From assembly GCA_037179515.1 (NCBI GenBank), contig JAXCGZ010019192.1, positions 20,379 to 84,378 of the forward strand: 64,000 bases of DNA, read 5' to 3'. Source of the DNA: Halocaridina rubra (taxonomy: Eukaryota; Arthropoda; Malacostraca; Decapoda; Atyidae). Made by a program: the position numbers and the translations under genes. The notes beneath the pieces were generated by a model. That model did not search any database and was not told the origin of the DNA. It worked only from the letters and a program-made list of their open reading frames with translations. Each line of letters starts with the position of its first letter. The stretch's first letter is position 1. This document shows, in pieces, positions 1-13,804 of this stretch.

Positions 1-528
1 ATCCTCTTTGTACTCGTGGAAGAAGTGTTGTTTTTCGGCTGTTATTCGAGAAATTAGAATTTTGTTACAATTATTTTTGGGGGGCGTTATTGCACTTTCG
101 TGTATAAAAAAATCGCGCATAAAAGGAACAAGGTGTATCTTAAAATGTACCATACGTTTGAAAATAAAAACATCCGCTTTATATGGTAACACTGGCCACC
201 ATGCATGTCCCAGTGTATGCCTGTTGCCCACCGCATAATAGAGTGCATTAATTTGTATACTGTACAGAAAATCTGTATATCTTTTATACTGTATGCTATT
301 TGCATGTTAATATAAATAACTACAGGTCTTTCTGCTTTGTTATGTATTGTACTTATAAAATATGTTTTACTTGTCTTATATCTTTGGCTTAGTGTGTCTG
401 TGTGAGGTTGTGGAACGTATCTATGCCCTTTATCATTGTTTCCCATGGAAAATGACTCATTTTTTCACGCGAATTTTCATTTACCCATAACTCCTGAGAA
501 CCTATCTTCACGTTATTCTGAGAACTAG

Positions 529-531
<3 letters not shown>
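1..531. mobile_element. Remnant of a DNA transposon of the CACCTTGTTC-end family
   Basis: Bases 1-25 match, in inverse orientation, the LINE 3' end near 40890. Bases 70-145 are the reverse complement of a terminal sequence seen again at 38870, 40674 and 63225 (GGGCGTTATTGCA followed by GGAACAAGGTG). The stretch 190-350 recurs at 42215-42360. The right end near 490-530 (ACGTTATTCTGAGAACTAGG) recurs at 41700-41745 and 42500-42540. No coding sequence is seen; the short open frames here are chance. Grouping these ends into one family is an inference from their repeated association. Confidence 0.5.

Positions 532-622
<91 letters not shown>
532..622. repeat. (TA)n microsatellite
   Basis: An alternating TA tract with one phase break near 574. 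It forms the left cap of the foldback tRNA-like array that follows. Confidence 0.95.
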
Positions 623-626
<4 letters not shown>

Positions 627-660
627 TATAATCAAATAAGCACATCATATGTGAAAACAT

Positions 661-1856
661 GAATCATTTTTACCCCGACCGAGACTTGAATCTAACATAT
701 AATTACTAAGCCGATGTGCTACCAACTACACTACAGAAGGTCTAAAAGGGAAATAGACCTTACAGCTTATATCTGCTATGCTAGGAATGCACGCATTCTA
801 TCTGAATGCCACTATGTTCATAATTCAGTTTCTCCCAACCTCATTCATTGTTTAGTTTTTGCATTTAATTCATCTCCCAATCTCATTCGGGACCAAGAGT
901 AATCAAATAAACACATTACCATATGTGAAAACACGAATCATTTTTACACCAACCGGGACTTGAAGCTGGGACTTATAATTAGTAAGCCGAGGCGCTACCA
1001 GTAACACCACAGAAGGTCTAAAAAGGAAACATACCTTACAGCTTATATCTGCTATACTAGGAATGAATGCATTCTATCTGAGTGCCACTATGTTCATATT
1101 ACAGTTTCCCCCACCTCACTCGTGGATATGAATTAAATGCAAAAACTAAACCACAAGTTAGGTTGGAGGAAACTGTAATATGAACATAATGGCATTCAGA
1201 TGAATGCGTTCATTCCTAGTATAGCAGATATAAGCTGTAAGGTCTGTTTCTCGTTTAGATCTTTGTGGTGTAGATGGTAGTGCTTCGGCTTACTAATTAT
1301 AAGTCCTAGAATCAATTCCTGGTCGGGGTAAAAATGATTCATGTTTTCACTTATGGTAATGTGCTTATTTGATTATTGTTGGTCCCGAAACCACGAGGGA
1401 GGTTTGGCGAAACAGTAATATGAACACGGTGGCAGTCAGATAGAATGCATTCATTCTTAGTATAGCAGATATAAGCTGTAAGGTCGGTTTCCCTTTTAGA
1501 CCGTCTGTGGTGTAGTTAGTAGCACCTTGGCTTAGTAATTATAAGTCCTAAGTTGAAGTCCTGGTCGAGGTGAAAATGATTCGTGTTTTCATATATGGTA
1601 ATGTACTTATTTCATTATTGTTAGTCCTGAATGAGATTGGGATATGAATTAAAAGCGAAAACAAAACCACGAGTGAGGTTGGGGGAAGCTGTAATATGAA
1701 CATAGTGGCATTCAGATATAATGCATTCATTCCTAGTATAGCAGATATAAGCTGTATGGTCTGTGTCTCTTTTAGACCCTCTGTGGTGTAGTTGGTAGCA
1801 CCTCTGCTTAGTAATTATAAGTCCTAGGTTCAAGTCCCGGTCGGGGTAAAAATTTT

Positions 1857-1858
<2 letters not shown>
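661..1858. repeat. Foldback array of tRNA-like modules, older copy
   Basis: Five related units of about 275 bp. The first two (modules near 671-740 and 946-1018) lie on the minus strand. After a switch near 1110-1140, three follow on the plus strand (modules near 1258-1330, 1500-1571 and 1777-1846). Each module holds a box-A-like TGGTGTAGT and a box-B-like GGTTCAAGTCC (pol III internal promoter elements), followed by CCGGTCGGGGT. The rest of each unit carries a conserved segment containing TATAGCAGATATAAGCTGTA. The units match the array at 48787-50262 but are more diverged, with indels in several copies. Both ends abut (TA)n tracts. Confidence 0.85.
1777..1846 (+). repeat. Best tRNA-like module of the left array
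   Basis: It reads as a degraded tRNA: a D-arm region TGGTGTAGTTGGTAGCACC, an anticodon-region TTAGTAA and a T-arm CTAGGTTCAAGTCCCGG. The order and wording resemble tRNA-Thr(AGU). Acceptor and anticodon stems pair poorly and there is no genomic reason to call it a working tRNA gene, so it is annotated as a repeat. Confidence 0.7.

Positions 1859-1947
<89 letters not shown>
1859..1947. repeat. (TA)n microsatellite
   Basis: A pure alternating tract that closes the tRNA-like array. The next base begins a Tigger-type terminus (CAGTAACCCCTCATTTATCG). Confidence 0.95.
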
Positions 1948-1950
<3 letters not shown>

Positions 1951-2017
1951 TAACCCCTCATTTATCGCGGGGTTCCGTTCTGGGACCGGCCACGATAGGT
2001 GAATTTCTGCGAAGTAG

Positions 2018-2020
<3 letters not shown>

Positions 2021-2107
<87 letters not shown>
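2021..2107. repeat. (TA)n microsatellite
   Basis: Alternating TA just inside the left terminus of the foldback element, running on into a short TTA repeat. Confidence 0.95.
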
Positions 2108-2111
<4 letters not shown>

Positions 2112-2531
2112 ATTATTATTAATTTATTTATTTATTTATTTTTTTTTTTTTAAAGATGATTATGATTACACCAAGACGGGCCAGAAATGCTAAAATAAAA
2201 GTTTTTATCAGGCTGTAAAGACAAACAGAGATGGAGAGTGTAACGACCTGTCAGATGTGAAGGGACTATAAAAGATGTGTAATGAATATCCAATTCCCTG
2301 ATGGGTTTTAATATACTTCTGCATTACTTTCATGATGTCTATTCCAAAAATTCTCCTTATATCTTATTATTATTATTATTATTGTTAATGTTATTGTCAT
2401 TGGCAACAATAATTTTCCTTTGATGATGATTGTGGAGATTATTATTATTATTATTATTATGAATTTGTAATTAAACCATGATTTTTACAATAAATAATAT
2501 AGTTTTGGTTGAATGAACAAGAGTTAATTAA

Positions 2532-2746
<215 letters not shown>

Positions 2747-2950
2747 AACATTCTATTTTACCCAACCCCCCACACTATCTTTGTCCCAGCCAACTAGGGA
2801 GGGGCACTGTACACAGTTATTAAAGTAAATAAACCCACAGATGTACAAACAATGATGAGCCCTGTAAAAATAATAATAACAGTAATAATAATAATAATAA
2901 TGATGATGATAATCTCCACAATCATTATCAAAGGAAAATTATTGTCTCCA

Positions 2951-2959
2951 TTAATAATA

Positions 2960-3034
<75 letters not shown>
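2951..3034. repeat. (TAA)n microsatellite
   Basis: Imperfect TAA repeat in the right arm of the foldback element, mirrored by a shorter TTA repeat in the left arm near 2366-2380 and 2440-2460. Confidence 0.9.
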
Positions 3035-3348
3035 GATCTAAGGAGAATTATTGGAATAGACATCATGAAAGTAATGCAGAGGTATATTAAATCTCAGCAG
3101 AGAACTGGATATTCATTACACATCTTTTATAATCCCTTCACATCTGACAAGTCATTACACTTTTAATTTCTGTTTCTTTTTACAGCCTGATAAAGGCTGT
3201 TTTATTTTATCATTTTTTGGCCCGTCTTTGTGTGTCAATTTGTTTTATTAATTTATTTTATTTTATTTTATTTTTTTTTTATAAATCCGCAGTGCACTGA
3301 GTTCGCGATAGGTGAACCGCGAAATAGCAAGGGATTATTGTATATATA

Positions 3349-5236
<1,888 letters not shown>

Positions 5237-6056
5237 ACTGTTTGACCCATTTTAACACCTCGGGACATGCAAAGAGGTGGGGGGCATGGCTCTTGGTCAT
5301 GCCTCCACCAATAGGCTTTCAAGAAGAGGGAACACCCCATAACCTATGGTTGTGGGTGAAGCTAAAACAAGCATGTTTCCCACAAAAATTACAGTTTGAT
5401 CTCAACAACAGAGAAAGCTACTTGAAAACTTCCCGCCTGCACATGGGGCGTCTATGGGCGTGAGCTATGTGTCACTCCCCACAACTCACTCCAGAAATAC
5501 TTTATTTCTGGTGAAGCATTAACTTTCAACAAAAAGGATGACTATCATCTACTGAAATAACAGAGTTCATGTAAAGTAACTTAATATTAAGTCAAGCACA
5601 TCTAAAAACATTGTGAATCATTAGAGATTATGTTGTTAATGTTAGAATTAGCTAACACATATCATTCTAGACCATAAACAGACCAAAATTACCCAAGTGC
5701 ATATTTTCTGTATTACATATCAAAGTTTCCCTCTGCTCCTTAGTACATACTAAAGTTACCTGAAAATTATTTCATTGTCAAGGGTACACTCAATATATAG
5801 AACATGTGATTTCCAAAAAAGACAAAAGAAAAGAAAAGTATATTCTCCCAACAATCATTTTAAGTAAAGAATTTCAATTGGCAAATAGAAAAATGTCTAA
5901 TTAAGTATTCACAACTGCATTATATTGCTATTAATTAGTATTATTGAACAATTGTCTTTTAGATGAAAAGGTTTTATTTTTATTACTGTAGTAGACTAAT
6001 AGTAATGACACGTAGCTCATGCCCATGGATTCCTCATGTGCAGGCGGGGAGTTCTT
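5237..6056. repeat. Repeat copy with inverted end near 6003-6056
   Basis: Bases 5237-5485 match the host repeat that surrounds the SINEs at 7100-7500 and 7890-8280 (shared AAAGAGGTGG, GCATGGCTCTTGGTCATG, CTCAACAACAGAGAAAG), but without a SINE. Its end (5430-5478, GCCTGCACATGGGGCG) recurs in inverse orientation at 6006-6055. The pair could be the terminal inverted repeats of a roughly 0.6-kb element or two separate fragments. Confidence 0.5.
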
Positions 6057-7026
6057 ATGACATTGAACAATAAGTATCTGCAGAAAAGCTTCATTAAATC
6101 ATTAATATCTTTTTCTCTGCAAAATATCACAATTATCTTACAAAAGCGATACTGAAATCTCCACACACAAAATTAAAAGACGTATTTGTGCATGCAGTAA
6201 TACAAAAAATTATATATTACTTGCGAACAGTAAAAGAATAAGCTTTGCTTTAGAATCATACTCTGCTTAAGTTTTATAATCTCTTAAAGAATCGCACATT
6301 TTTTTTCTATGAACTCAAAACTATCGCTTTTTCTTTTTTCTCTCGAATCATTGCCTCAACATACTACTTCGGCAGACAGAAATTGTTTTGAAACTTATAC
6401 ATATACATATATCGTTTTGTCATTTATTTATCTATTTAGGTGTGTTTTTTCGAACAATTAATATAAGTACTTCAGCTAGAGAAGAAAAATCATTCATGGA
6501 TTTGTGTCCTTTATCAGTTACGATCTCTTGGAATTTCGAAAAACGAACAACTATCCTACGGGTGGAGTAAGGGACCTAATCAAAACAAAGTGGACCCATT
6601 CCCATTTGAAACTGCACCTCGGCCATATACGGGCAGGGGGAACAGTACTACGTTGGCTCTTTAAGCAATTATATAAATGACATCCCTTAAAGTATGTCAT
6701 AGCATCTTTGTACATCCCCTCCCTCTAAAACTGTGCGTATAACAACCGATACGATTTCTCTATTCCCATACGGCCTGCAGTGGGATTCATGTGACACAGG
6801 GAAAGGGCATGACTGTGAAACACTTCAGGGAGCACTGCCGCGAATATCCCCTCTTCTTTTTATCTTTTGTACACTTTATAGTATGCTTTCTCCATTACGA
6901 ATTGATTAATCCTGCGTCAGATTCCAGAAAGAACTTCGATGGGCATCCCCTGCAAGTGTTTCTTCACCTCCCCCCACACTCTAGCCTCGTTTTGTTCCTT
7001 AACGAGTGCCTCTCGATTCCACCCCC
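6057..7026. other. Unassigned AT-rich intronic or intergenic sequence
   Basis: No recognisable coding, RNA or transposon sequence. Short open frames here have no family signature. Confidence 0.4.
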
Positions 7027-7172
7027 AAGCACCCCCACTCTTTTCATCCAAGTCAGTCGCAGTCACGTACTCTGCCTCCCCTCGCTTGCCTTTTGACTTT
7101 TTAACACCTTGGGGTCATTCAAACACATACAAAGAGGTGGCGGGCATGGCTCTTGGTCATGACTCCACCAAT

Positions 7173-7363
7173 AATAATAATAATAATAATAATAAACCTT
7201 TATTTCCATTTCAATACAATGGGTATTCGTCAGCCAGGGCAAGCCCCAACCCCCCACTGTGATGTCCAACCACAGCAGTTCCTGCCAATAAACAGCTTAA
7301 ACTCTCGGTCTTGGACGGGAACCGATCTTTCGACCTCGTGAATGCGAAGCCAGCGCGTTACCA
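7173..7363 (-). mobile_element. tRNA-derived SINE, copy 1
   Basis: Read on the minus strand: a tRNA-like head (GGTAACGCGCTGGCTTCGCA, then a box-B-like GATCGGTTCCCGTCC), a body, then a (TTA)n tail. It is flanked by a 7-bp repeat CACCAAT (7166-7172 and 7364-7370), a probable target-site duplication. The same family recurs at 46831-47015. The head resembles tRNA-Ala (CGC-type loop), but the source tRNA is an inference. Confidence 0.75.
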
Positions 7364-7962
7364 CACCAATGGTGTGGGGAAAGCTAAATCAATGCATGTT
7401 TCCCGGAAAGATTACGGCTTGGTCTCAACAACAGAGAAAGCCACATGAAAACTCCCTGCCTGCACATAGGGCATCCATGGGCTTGACCTATGCTTCAGGC
7501 ATATAAAGCTGTTGAATGACGTTTTATATAGGATCATATATTAAATTTTGTAACTTTTATATTTATTTTAAAAATCAGTGTTAAAGTGTGCCAAATTAAT
7601 CTACTTACATTATCAATCTCCTAATGATATATAAATGACGTTGATTTTTCTGGGGGTGACTTGTTTTTGTACGAATGTTTCTAGAGTTATTCATTAATGC
7701 GTATACTGCAGCATACGTGAAGGCTCATGTAAATCATTAACACAAACAAACACTTCTTTAGGCGTCTCCTATCTTGGGTTGCCACGGCAATCATTGAATA
7801 CAATTGTACTAGATACCAAGCACCCCCACTCTTTTCATCCAAGTCAGTCGCAGTCACGTACTCTGCCTCCCCTCTCATGCTTTTTGACTTTTTAACACTT
7901 TGGGTCATTCAAACACATACAAAGAGGTGGCGGGCATGGCTCTTAGTCATGACTCCACCAAT

Positions 7963-8141
7963 AATAATAATAAACCTTTATTTCTATTTCAATACAATGG
8001 GTATTTGTCAGCCAGGGCAAGCCCCAACCCCCCACTGTGGTGTCCAACCACAGCAGTTCCTGCCAGTAAACAGCTTAAACTCTCGGTCTTGGACGGGAAC
8101 CGATCTTTCGACCTCGTGAATGCGAAACCAGCGCGTTACCA
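7963..8141 (-). mobile_element. tRNA-derived SINE, copy 2
   Basis: Duplicate of the SINE at 7173-7363, carried along in the tandem duplication. It has the same flanking CACCAAT repeats (7956-7962 and 8142-8148) and a shorter (TAA)n tail. Confidence 0.75.
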
Positions 8142-8699
8142 CACCAATGGTGTGGGGAAAGCTAAATCAATGCATCTTTCCCGGAAAGATTACGGCTTGG
8201 TCTCAACAACAGAGAAAGCCACATGAAAACTCCCTGCCTACACATAGGGCATCCATGGGCTTGACCTATGCTTCAGGCATATAAAGCTGTTGAATGACGT
8301 TTTATATAGGATCATATATTAATTATTGTAACTTTTTTATTTATTTTAAAAACCAGTGTTAAAGTGTGCCAAATTAATCTACTTACATTATCAATCTCCT
8401 TATGATATACAATTGACGTTTATTTTTCTGGGGGTGACTTTTTTTTTGTACGATTGTTTCTAAAGTTATTCATTAATGCGTACACTGCAGCATACATGAA
8501 GGCTCATGTAAATCATTAACACAAACAAACACTTCTTTAGGCGTCTCCTATCTAGGGTTGCCACAGCAATCATTGAATACAATTGTACTAGATATGTCAC
8601 TTTATAGCAATTAAGTGACATTTTCATTTGAAAATCATTTTTTGTGTTACTAGCTTAGATAAATACATGTGAAGAGTGTAACAGCGCATTTGTTGTGAT

Positions 8700-8723
8700 A
8701 ATTTCCATGACCGTTCCTAACAG
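8700..8723 (+). promoter_or_regulatory. Splice acceptor of zinc-finger exon A
   Basis: A modest pyrimidine stretch ending CCGTTCCTAACAG directly before the codon GTG that opens the zinc-finger frame. The open frame has no ATG before its fingers, so entry by splicing is the best reading. The same AG-GTG junction occurs at 16296/16297. Confidence 0.65.
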
Positions 8724-9050
8724 GTGAGACCATCATCATCATCATCATCATCATCGTCTTCAAACAAGAAGCGCCTGAGAAGACTTGCTGGCACAAAACA
8801 CCAGTGTTCCTACTGCCCTTATTCAAGCATTAGGAAAGACCACATGACAAAGCACATTCGTACGCACACGGGAGAAAAACCGTTCATGTGCATGCATTGC
8901 TTCTATAAAGCCTCTACTAAGGAAAGACTCACGAGTCATATGCAGAGCCATGTTAGAGAGGATAATGAAGAATATTGGTGTACCATATGCCCTTTTCTTG
9001 CCTCTAGTAAGCAGGACTTGAAGTTCCACATGTCGAAACACATGCGTTGA
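8724..9050 (+). CDS. C2H2 zinc-finger terminal exon A (lola/BTB-ZF type)
   Basis: A 108-codon exon entered by splicing at an AG acceptor; the first codon is GTG, not a start. Order: a Ser run (residues 4-13), a basic patch NKKRLRR (14-20) that could be a nuclear signal, then three C2H2 fingers with ligands C28/C31/H44/H48, C56/C59/H72/H76 and C86/C89/H102/H106. Fingers 1 and 2 are joined by the standard TGEKP linker; the third follows a longer acidic spacer. The stop lies right after the last finger. Such exons encode the DNA-binding tails of transcription factors whose shared 5' exons carry a BTB domain (lola, Broad). The match of phase and first codon with 16297-16716 supports one gene with alternative 3' exons. 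The BTB part is not in the window, so naming the gene is not possible; a retained pseudo-exon is the alternative. Confidence 0.8.
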   Translation: MRPSSSSSSSSSSNKKRLRRLAGTKHQCSYCPYSSIRKDHMTKHIRTHTGEKPFMCMHCFYKASTKERLTSHMQSHVREDNEEYWCTICPFLASSKQDLKFHMSKHMR

Positions 9051-9195
9051 TATTATTAAACAATTCATATCATACAAGGTCCTTCTGTGTCAACTGGATG
9101 GCTGATTTGTGTTCCAGACTGAATTTTTTTTTTTTTTTTACACGCACAAAACAGATTGCAAATTATATTTCAAAATCTTAGGGGGATACCTGTAC

Positions 9196-9199
<4 letters not shown>
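9051..9199 (+). other. Probable 3' untranslated sequence of exon A
   Basis: AT-rich sequence after the stop codon with a T run at 9126-9139. No AATAAA signal was seen close by, so the transcript end is not located. Confidence 0.4.

Positions 9200-9257
<58 letters not shown>
9200..9257. repeat. (TA)n microsatellite
   Basis: Alternating TA downstream of exon A. Unlike most TA tracts in the window, it is not next to a recognisable Tigger terminus. Confidence 0.95.
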
Positions 9258-9258
<1 letters not shown>

Positions 9259-9711
9259 CTTATAAATTTATAAGAAAATTATTTAATAGAACTTTTATAG
9301 ATGCTTAGCTTTACACTGGATTATATGATAATTGAGTTTTAAGTCTCTTTAGCCTATATGCTAGCTCTCAGCTAGAAATGTCATCCATAAAAGTATTTTT
9401 ATCTGTACATGGGCCCCTAAGAATAGCTAATGAAGAACGTTTTATGTGTATAATATAAAATTTTTACTTTTGTATGTATTTTTTTCTTTGCTTGAAGTTA
9501 GTGTACACAAAAGCACAGAATTATGACATGCATTTGTACAAAGTGTAAAATGTTTTTTTCTATTTAACTTAAGCGTAAGCGATGTTTTCACAGCAAAGTT
9601 ATTTTTACATGTTTTATAAGCAAAGAATCTCCATATGCCATAGAGCTCTTATCATGTGTCATTTTTTAGGGACAGTGTTTTTGTACTGTATAAGAAGTTG
9701 ATGAATTGATT

Positions 9712-9906
9712 ATAGTTGTCCCTCATCTTACACTGCCTCTCATCATACACTGTCCTTCATCTTATGCTGTCCCTCATCTTACACTGTCCCTCATCTTACA
9801 CTGTCCCTCATCATGCATGATCTCTCATCTTACATTGTCCCTCATCATGCATGGTTCCTCAATTTACACAGTCCCTCATCTTACACTGCCCCTCAGTGTT
9901 CACTAT
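9712..9906. repeat. Minisatellite with 17-bp unit
   Basis: About eleven tandem variants of TGTCCCTCATCTTACAC. The unit length is not a multiple of three, so the 95-codon frame across it is an artefact of the repeat. Confidence 0.9.
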
Positions 9907-10715
9907 CTGTCTGGTCACCACACATGTGTAAGTAAAAATGTTTATGTTCAAGACCATTATAAATGTGTAAAGTTCTCTATGCTTTATATATAATCAATGC
10001 CCAGCCCCTATTTGCTTTGAGTTATACTTGGATAAGTGTAATACAAGTAAAGTTGTAATTGTAGTGTATTTTAATTTAGAAAATTTTTCATAAATTTTAT
10101 TTTTTTAACAATATTTTTCCTATAATGTATGTTCAACACCACATTATTTAAAATTGAGTAAGATGTGAGACAGCTGTACAATATAGTTCCTTAACGACAA
10201 GTGTTCTAGTGGGAATAGTCTTACTGAGCAGTATTTTAAGACTAAGCTAGCTTTTGTAGTTAGGAGAAGAGTAATTGCTTGTAGATGTATTTTTAATGCT
10301 ACATACTTTTTTATATAAGTAACTTGTATAAATTTATCAATAACTGTGTATCTGTAGCAGAGTTACACGTATGTGGAACTATTTTTGATGATGTTCATAG
10401 TGGCTTAAAATAGTTACATAGGTTTTATCAGAAGCTATAAATCTTATCATAAAAGATGGATTTAAAGTTCTGTCATTGTGCCAAGCATGAAATTTAGTAT
10501 AATTATTGTTTATGTAAGGACAAAATCTTTTCCACATTTCTGGAATGTTAAATGATGTAAAATAATTTTTTTTACTTATCCTGTTATGTTTAATACTTTT
10601 ACAATTTGTTTATTATGTTTCCATCATTTTCTCAAGTTTATTAACTTCTTGTTTAATGACATATTTTTATTTTTGTGTTCCAATCTTTTTAACAAGTTTT
10701 CCAGAAAGTTTTGTG
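9907..10715. other. Unassigned AT-rich stretch
   Basis: No coding, RNA or transposon signature seen; it may be 3' untranslated or intronic sequence of the zinc-finger gene. Confidence 0.4.
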
Positions 10716-11000
10716 AAAGGTAGAAATTACATAATCTGAGAACTAAACCATCTGATATTTTGTGACATATCAGAATGACACAAACTGAGAATTTAATCAT
10801 CTGATATTTTTGTGACACAGAAATGACACAAGCTGAAAACGTAATCATCTGATACTTTTGTGACACTTGCAAATGACTCTTAAGTTGAGAGCTGAATCAT
10901 ATGAAATTTTTGTAGCACTACGAATTGACACAACCAGAGAACGTAGCTATCTGATACTTTTGTGACACATAGAAATGATATAAGCTAAGAGTTATTCATC
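10716..11000. repeat. Minisatellite with unit of about 54 bp
   Basis: Five diverged tandem copies of a unit containing GAGAA, AATCATCTGATA, TTTTTGTGACAC and AAATGACACAAG. The minus-strand frame through it repeats a SQKYQMI-like word and is not a gene. Confidence 0.8.
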
Positions 11001-11174
11001 TGATTAATCTCGGAATTTATTTTTATGTACTTTTGTATATTACTCTCCTCTGTTTTCATATTTTCCTGTATAATGCCTGATTTATTTCAAGAGTAAACAA
11101 TGCTGGCGTTAATCTGAGTTTTCAAAATCACTATGCTTTCAAGTTATCTATGTCTGAATGATTTATACATATAC

Positions 11175-11345
11175 ATTGGCCTCAGTCTCCCATATAAGTG
11201 GAGTGGCCGAGTCAAATCACACATTCACCAGAAGCCAATACTGTATATCTCTATCACTCCTCTTAGCTCAGTGGGGATAAAGGGTTGACTACCCTGCTTG
11301 GATCATGCGCTGAATAAGTGAGCAAGGATCTTCTGCTGTTACGCC
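11175..11345. repeat. Dispersed repeat, copy 1
   Basis: Shares GGCCTCAGTCTCCCATATAAG-type opening, the CACCAGAAG word and an AGCAAGGATCTTCTGCT end with 18515-18665. Both copies are about 150-170 bp. It may be an old SINE, but no clear box A/B pair is left. Confidence 0.55.
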
Positions 11346-11644
11346 TCTGCCTCATGCTCGCTTTCCTTTGTTTGTCTCACACAATGCATTTCTTTCTACC
11401 GCTGAATTGGGGGAATAATAGTACTGCCTCTGTGTTCTCCTGCATGTGGTAGAAGTCAACTAACTGGGGCAGATTGAAGTGATCGGGGATCTCCTAAATA
11501 GACGGTTCTAGATTGTTTGTGTATAATGATGGTAACTTAAATTATTTTTCTCTCACTATTGACATATTTCCTTTTCTTACCTGCGTCAGCAAGAAGAAAT
11601 GTAGCCAAAAAAAAAAAAATAATAATTATTTATGCCTACTAAAT

Positions 11645-11770
11645 GGGCTGCAGTGGCTTAATGGTAGAGCAACTAACGTGGGTTCAGCCTCTGTGGGACG
11701 TTTGGCAGGGAACTAATTGTGACATGGAAATCATTTACTTCCAGCTCTTTCGTCATAATTAATTGCAGAG
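11645..11770 (+). mobile_element. Old tRNA-derived SINE fragment
   Basis: Opens GGGCTGCAGTGGCTTAATGG followed by TAGAGCAAC, an A-box-like tRNA head, then GTGGGTTCAGCCTC, a weak box B. It is diverged and lacks a clear tail. Confidence 0.5.
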
Positions 11771-12177
11771 TCACACAGTAGATTCATTTGTTGTTTCAGG
11801 GATAGTTATGATAAGGTGAGTGAGTAAATTATGAAACCGATCAGGAGACAGGGAGCTACTAGGATAGAACTTTTCTTGGAGCACAAGTAGGTAAATATAC
11901 ATGTGCACACCATATGTAAACATACCAAACCATTACCATTGCAAAAGTCCAGAACTAGACCACTGGTTTCCTCTATGTTGACCCCATCATAAGTAACTGA
12001 TTTCATTACATGTTGTTTGCCAGAGTGGGTTGTGTAACACTTCATGCCAACTCATGCTACTTTTTGCATGCATCTTCCCCTGGATGTCAAGGCCTCTCCA
12101 GAATTCTTATGATAGTATTATAGACAGAACTTGATAAAGTTCTACCTTATGTATTTGATTATAAAGCATGAAGTGGG

Positions 12178-12330
12178 GGCTGGGGTAGCCCAGCTGAGGT
12201 AGAATGTGAGAGGAAGTGACTGACACAGGTTCGAGCCTCCTTGGGGCACTAGGAATCCACCAGCTCCAACCTGTCTGTGTCTTCCCTATTTGAATGGGGA
12301 CTTACGACACAAAGCGGTGCATTATATTAC
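12178..12330 (+). mobile_element. Old tRNA-derived SINE
   Basis: GGGGTAGCCCAGCTGAGGTAGAA head, then a box-B-like GGTTCGAGCCTCC, then a body with CCAGCTCCAACCTGTCTG and GAATGGGGACTTACGACAC. The body words recur at 13905-13975, defining a family. Confidence 0.6.
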
Positions 12331-12595
12331 GTATTTTGACTAATATTTATCAAAGAAAAGAGTTTGAAGTTGACAAAAGTTTTTTACGCTAAAATATGCT
12401 AACTCCCTTTAGAACCCAGGCTTCAACTTTCTCTAATTCTTTTTGCATTATACTAATACATTTTATTAATACAGTCATTACTTTCATTGTTATTAAAAAT
12501 AACAATGATAAATTCTATTTGTTATATTTTCTGTAAGAATTCTTTAAAAACAGCAAAATAGGAACTGAACAGTTGCCAAATTTTGATGTGTATAT

Positions 12596-12720
12596 TGTGC
12601 CGAGGGGTTAAAATACTTGACTTGGGAGTTGACAAAATCTGCAGTCGAGTTCACGGTATAGGATAGGAAGGGCATCCAGCCTTAATTCCCCAACCAAATT
12701 CTGTGATCACTCCCATAATT
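12596..12720 (+). mobile_element. Old SINE-like fragment
   Basis: GTGCCGAGGGGTTAAAATAC head, a GCAGTCGAGTTCACGG box-B-like stretch and a GGCATCCAGCCTTAATTCC body word shared with the copy at 13805. It is weakly preserved. Confidence 0.45.
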
Positions 12721-13804
12721 ACAAATAGTGCCTCTGAAATCGAGACTTTCTTTGATTGAGAAAGAATGTAAAATTCCTTATGCAAATAATATTCTATTTA
12801 CGAGTTAGATTTGATTTCTACAATGCCTCAGAAGTCTACAGCAAATGGTGCCTTCAAGAAATGCTTGGGTATTTACAAAGAAATTAGAGTCTGTATTAAT
12901 TTTTGTTTTCACATTCAAAATATTTACATGCAGATCATTTTTGATATATGAAACAGCTTTAGCCATGTTGAATTCACGCATAAGAAGGCAAACAATCTAT
13001 GGAAAACATACTGCCTCAAATGCATATGATTACACTAATGTCCACCTGCGCTGAGAGCTTTATATTACACATGAGGGGGAGAAGAGATGTCATGCAACAC
13101 CAGAAACTAATGGTGGCCATAGAAAATGTTCTGGCACCTATTTTGTTTTGAACCAAGCCCGCGAAATTTGATTGCTGGTTTGATGTCGACTGGGTCCATT
13201 GCGTATGCTCACGATATTACGTAATCCTTCCTTAAGCGTTACACTAGACATAATTAAATTTTTATTAAGCAGACTTTGAAGTGAATTTTGAAAAGCATAG
13301 TGCAAAAATACAGTATTGTAACTCTTGAGTTGTGCTATTTTATATAATTTTTTTTTTCTATCTTCTCTTATCCCATTCTTCACTAAGCTGCTCCCCCAGC
13401 TGGAGACCTCTGGTTGATAATCTTTTACTTTTTTCTGCTGAGCTTTTTGCTTGGCTTATGATGATAATAATAAAAATAGTAATGACAATAATAACAGTAA
13501 TGTTAATACTTGAAATAGTTTCTTAACTGCAACACTTGCAACGAATAATTTTTTCACTCGATTGCTTCATTGATTCTGCATGACTTGCGGACAGTAAACC
13601 AAAAGTTATTATCAGTGCTAACCCTTGAGACCCTGGTTTTGCAGTGATTGGGGCACTGTCTTCGTCCACCTCCATAATAGAGATTAAGAGCTACACGTGA
13701 AACGGCAACAACCTACCAGTACTAACTCTCTTAGTTGGTATTTTAATGACTTGATATTATATATAAAATATTTAATTGGTATAAGAGTTGCACAGGATTT
13801 AATA

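Larger units (their letters stand above)
7027..8594. repeat. Tandem segmental duplication of about 0.79 kb
   Basis: Unit 1 (7027-7816) and unit 2 (7817-8594) are near-identical from AAGCACCCCCACTC to GTACTAGATA. Both contain the same SINE insertion at the same site, so the duplication is younger than the SINE. The (TAA)n tail is longer in unit 1 than in unit 2. The pair lies just upstream of the zinc-finger exon at 8724. Confidence 0.85.

Noticed and set aside
9706..9993. 95-codon plus-strand frame
   Set aside because: Runs through a 17-bp minisatellite; residues repeat with the unit and show no protein family.
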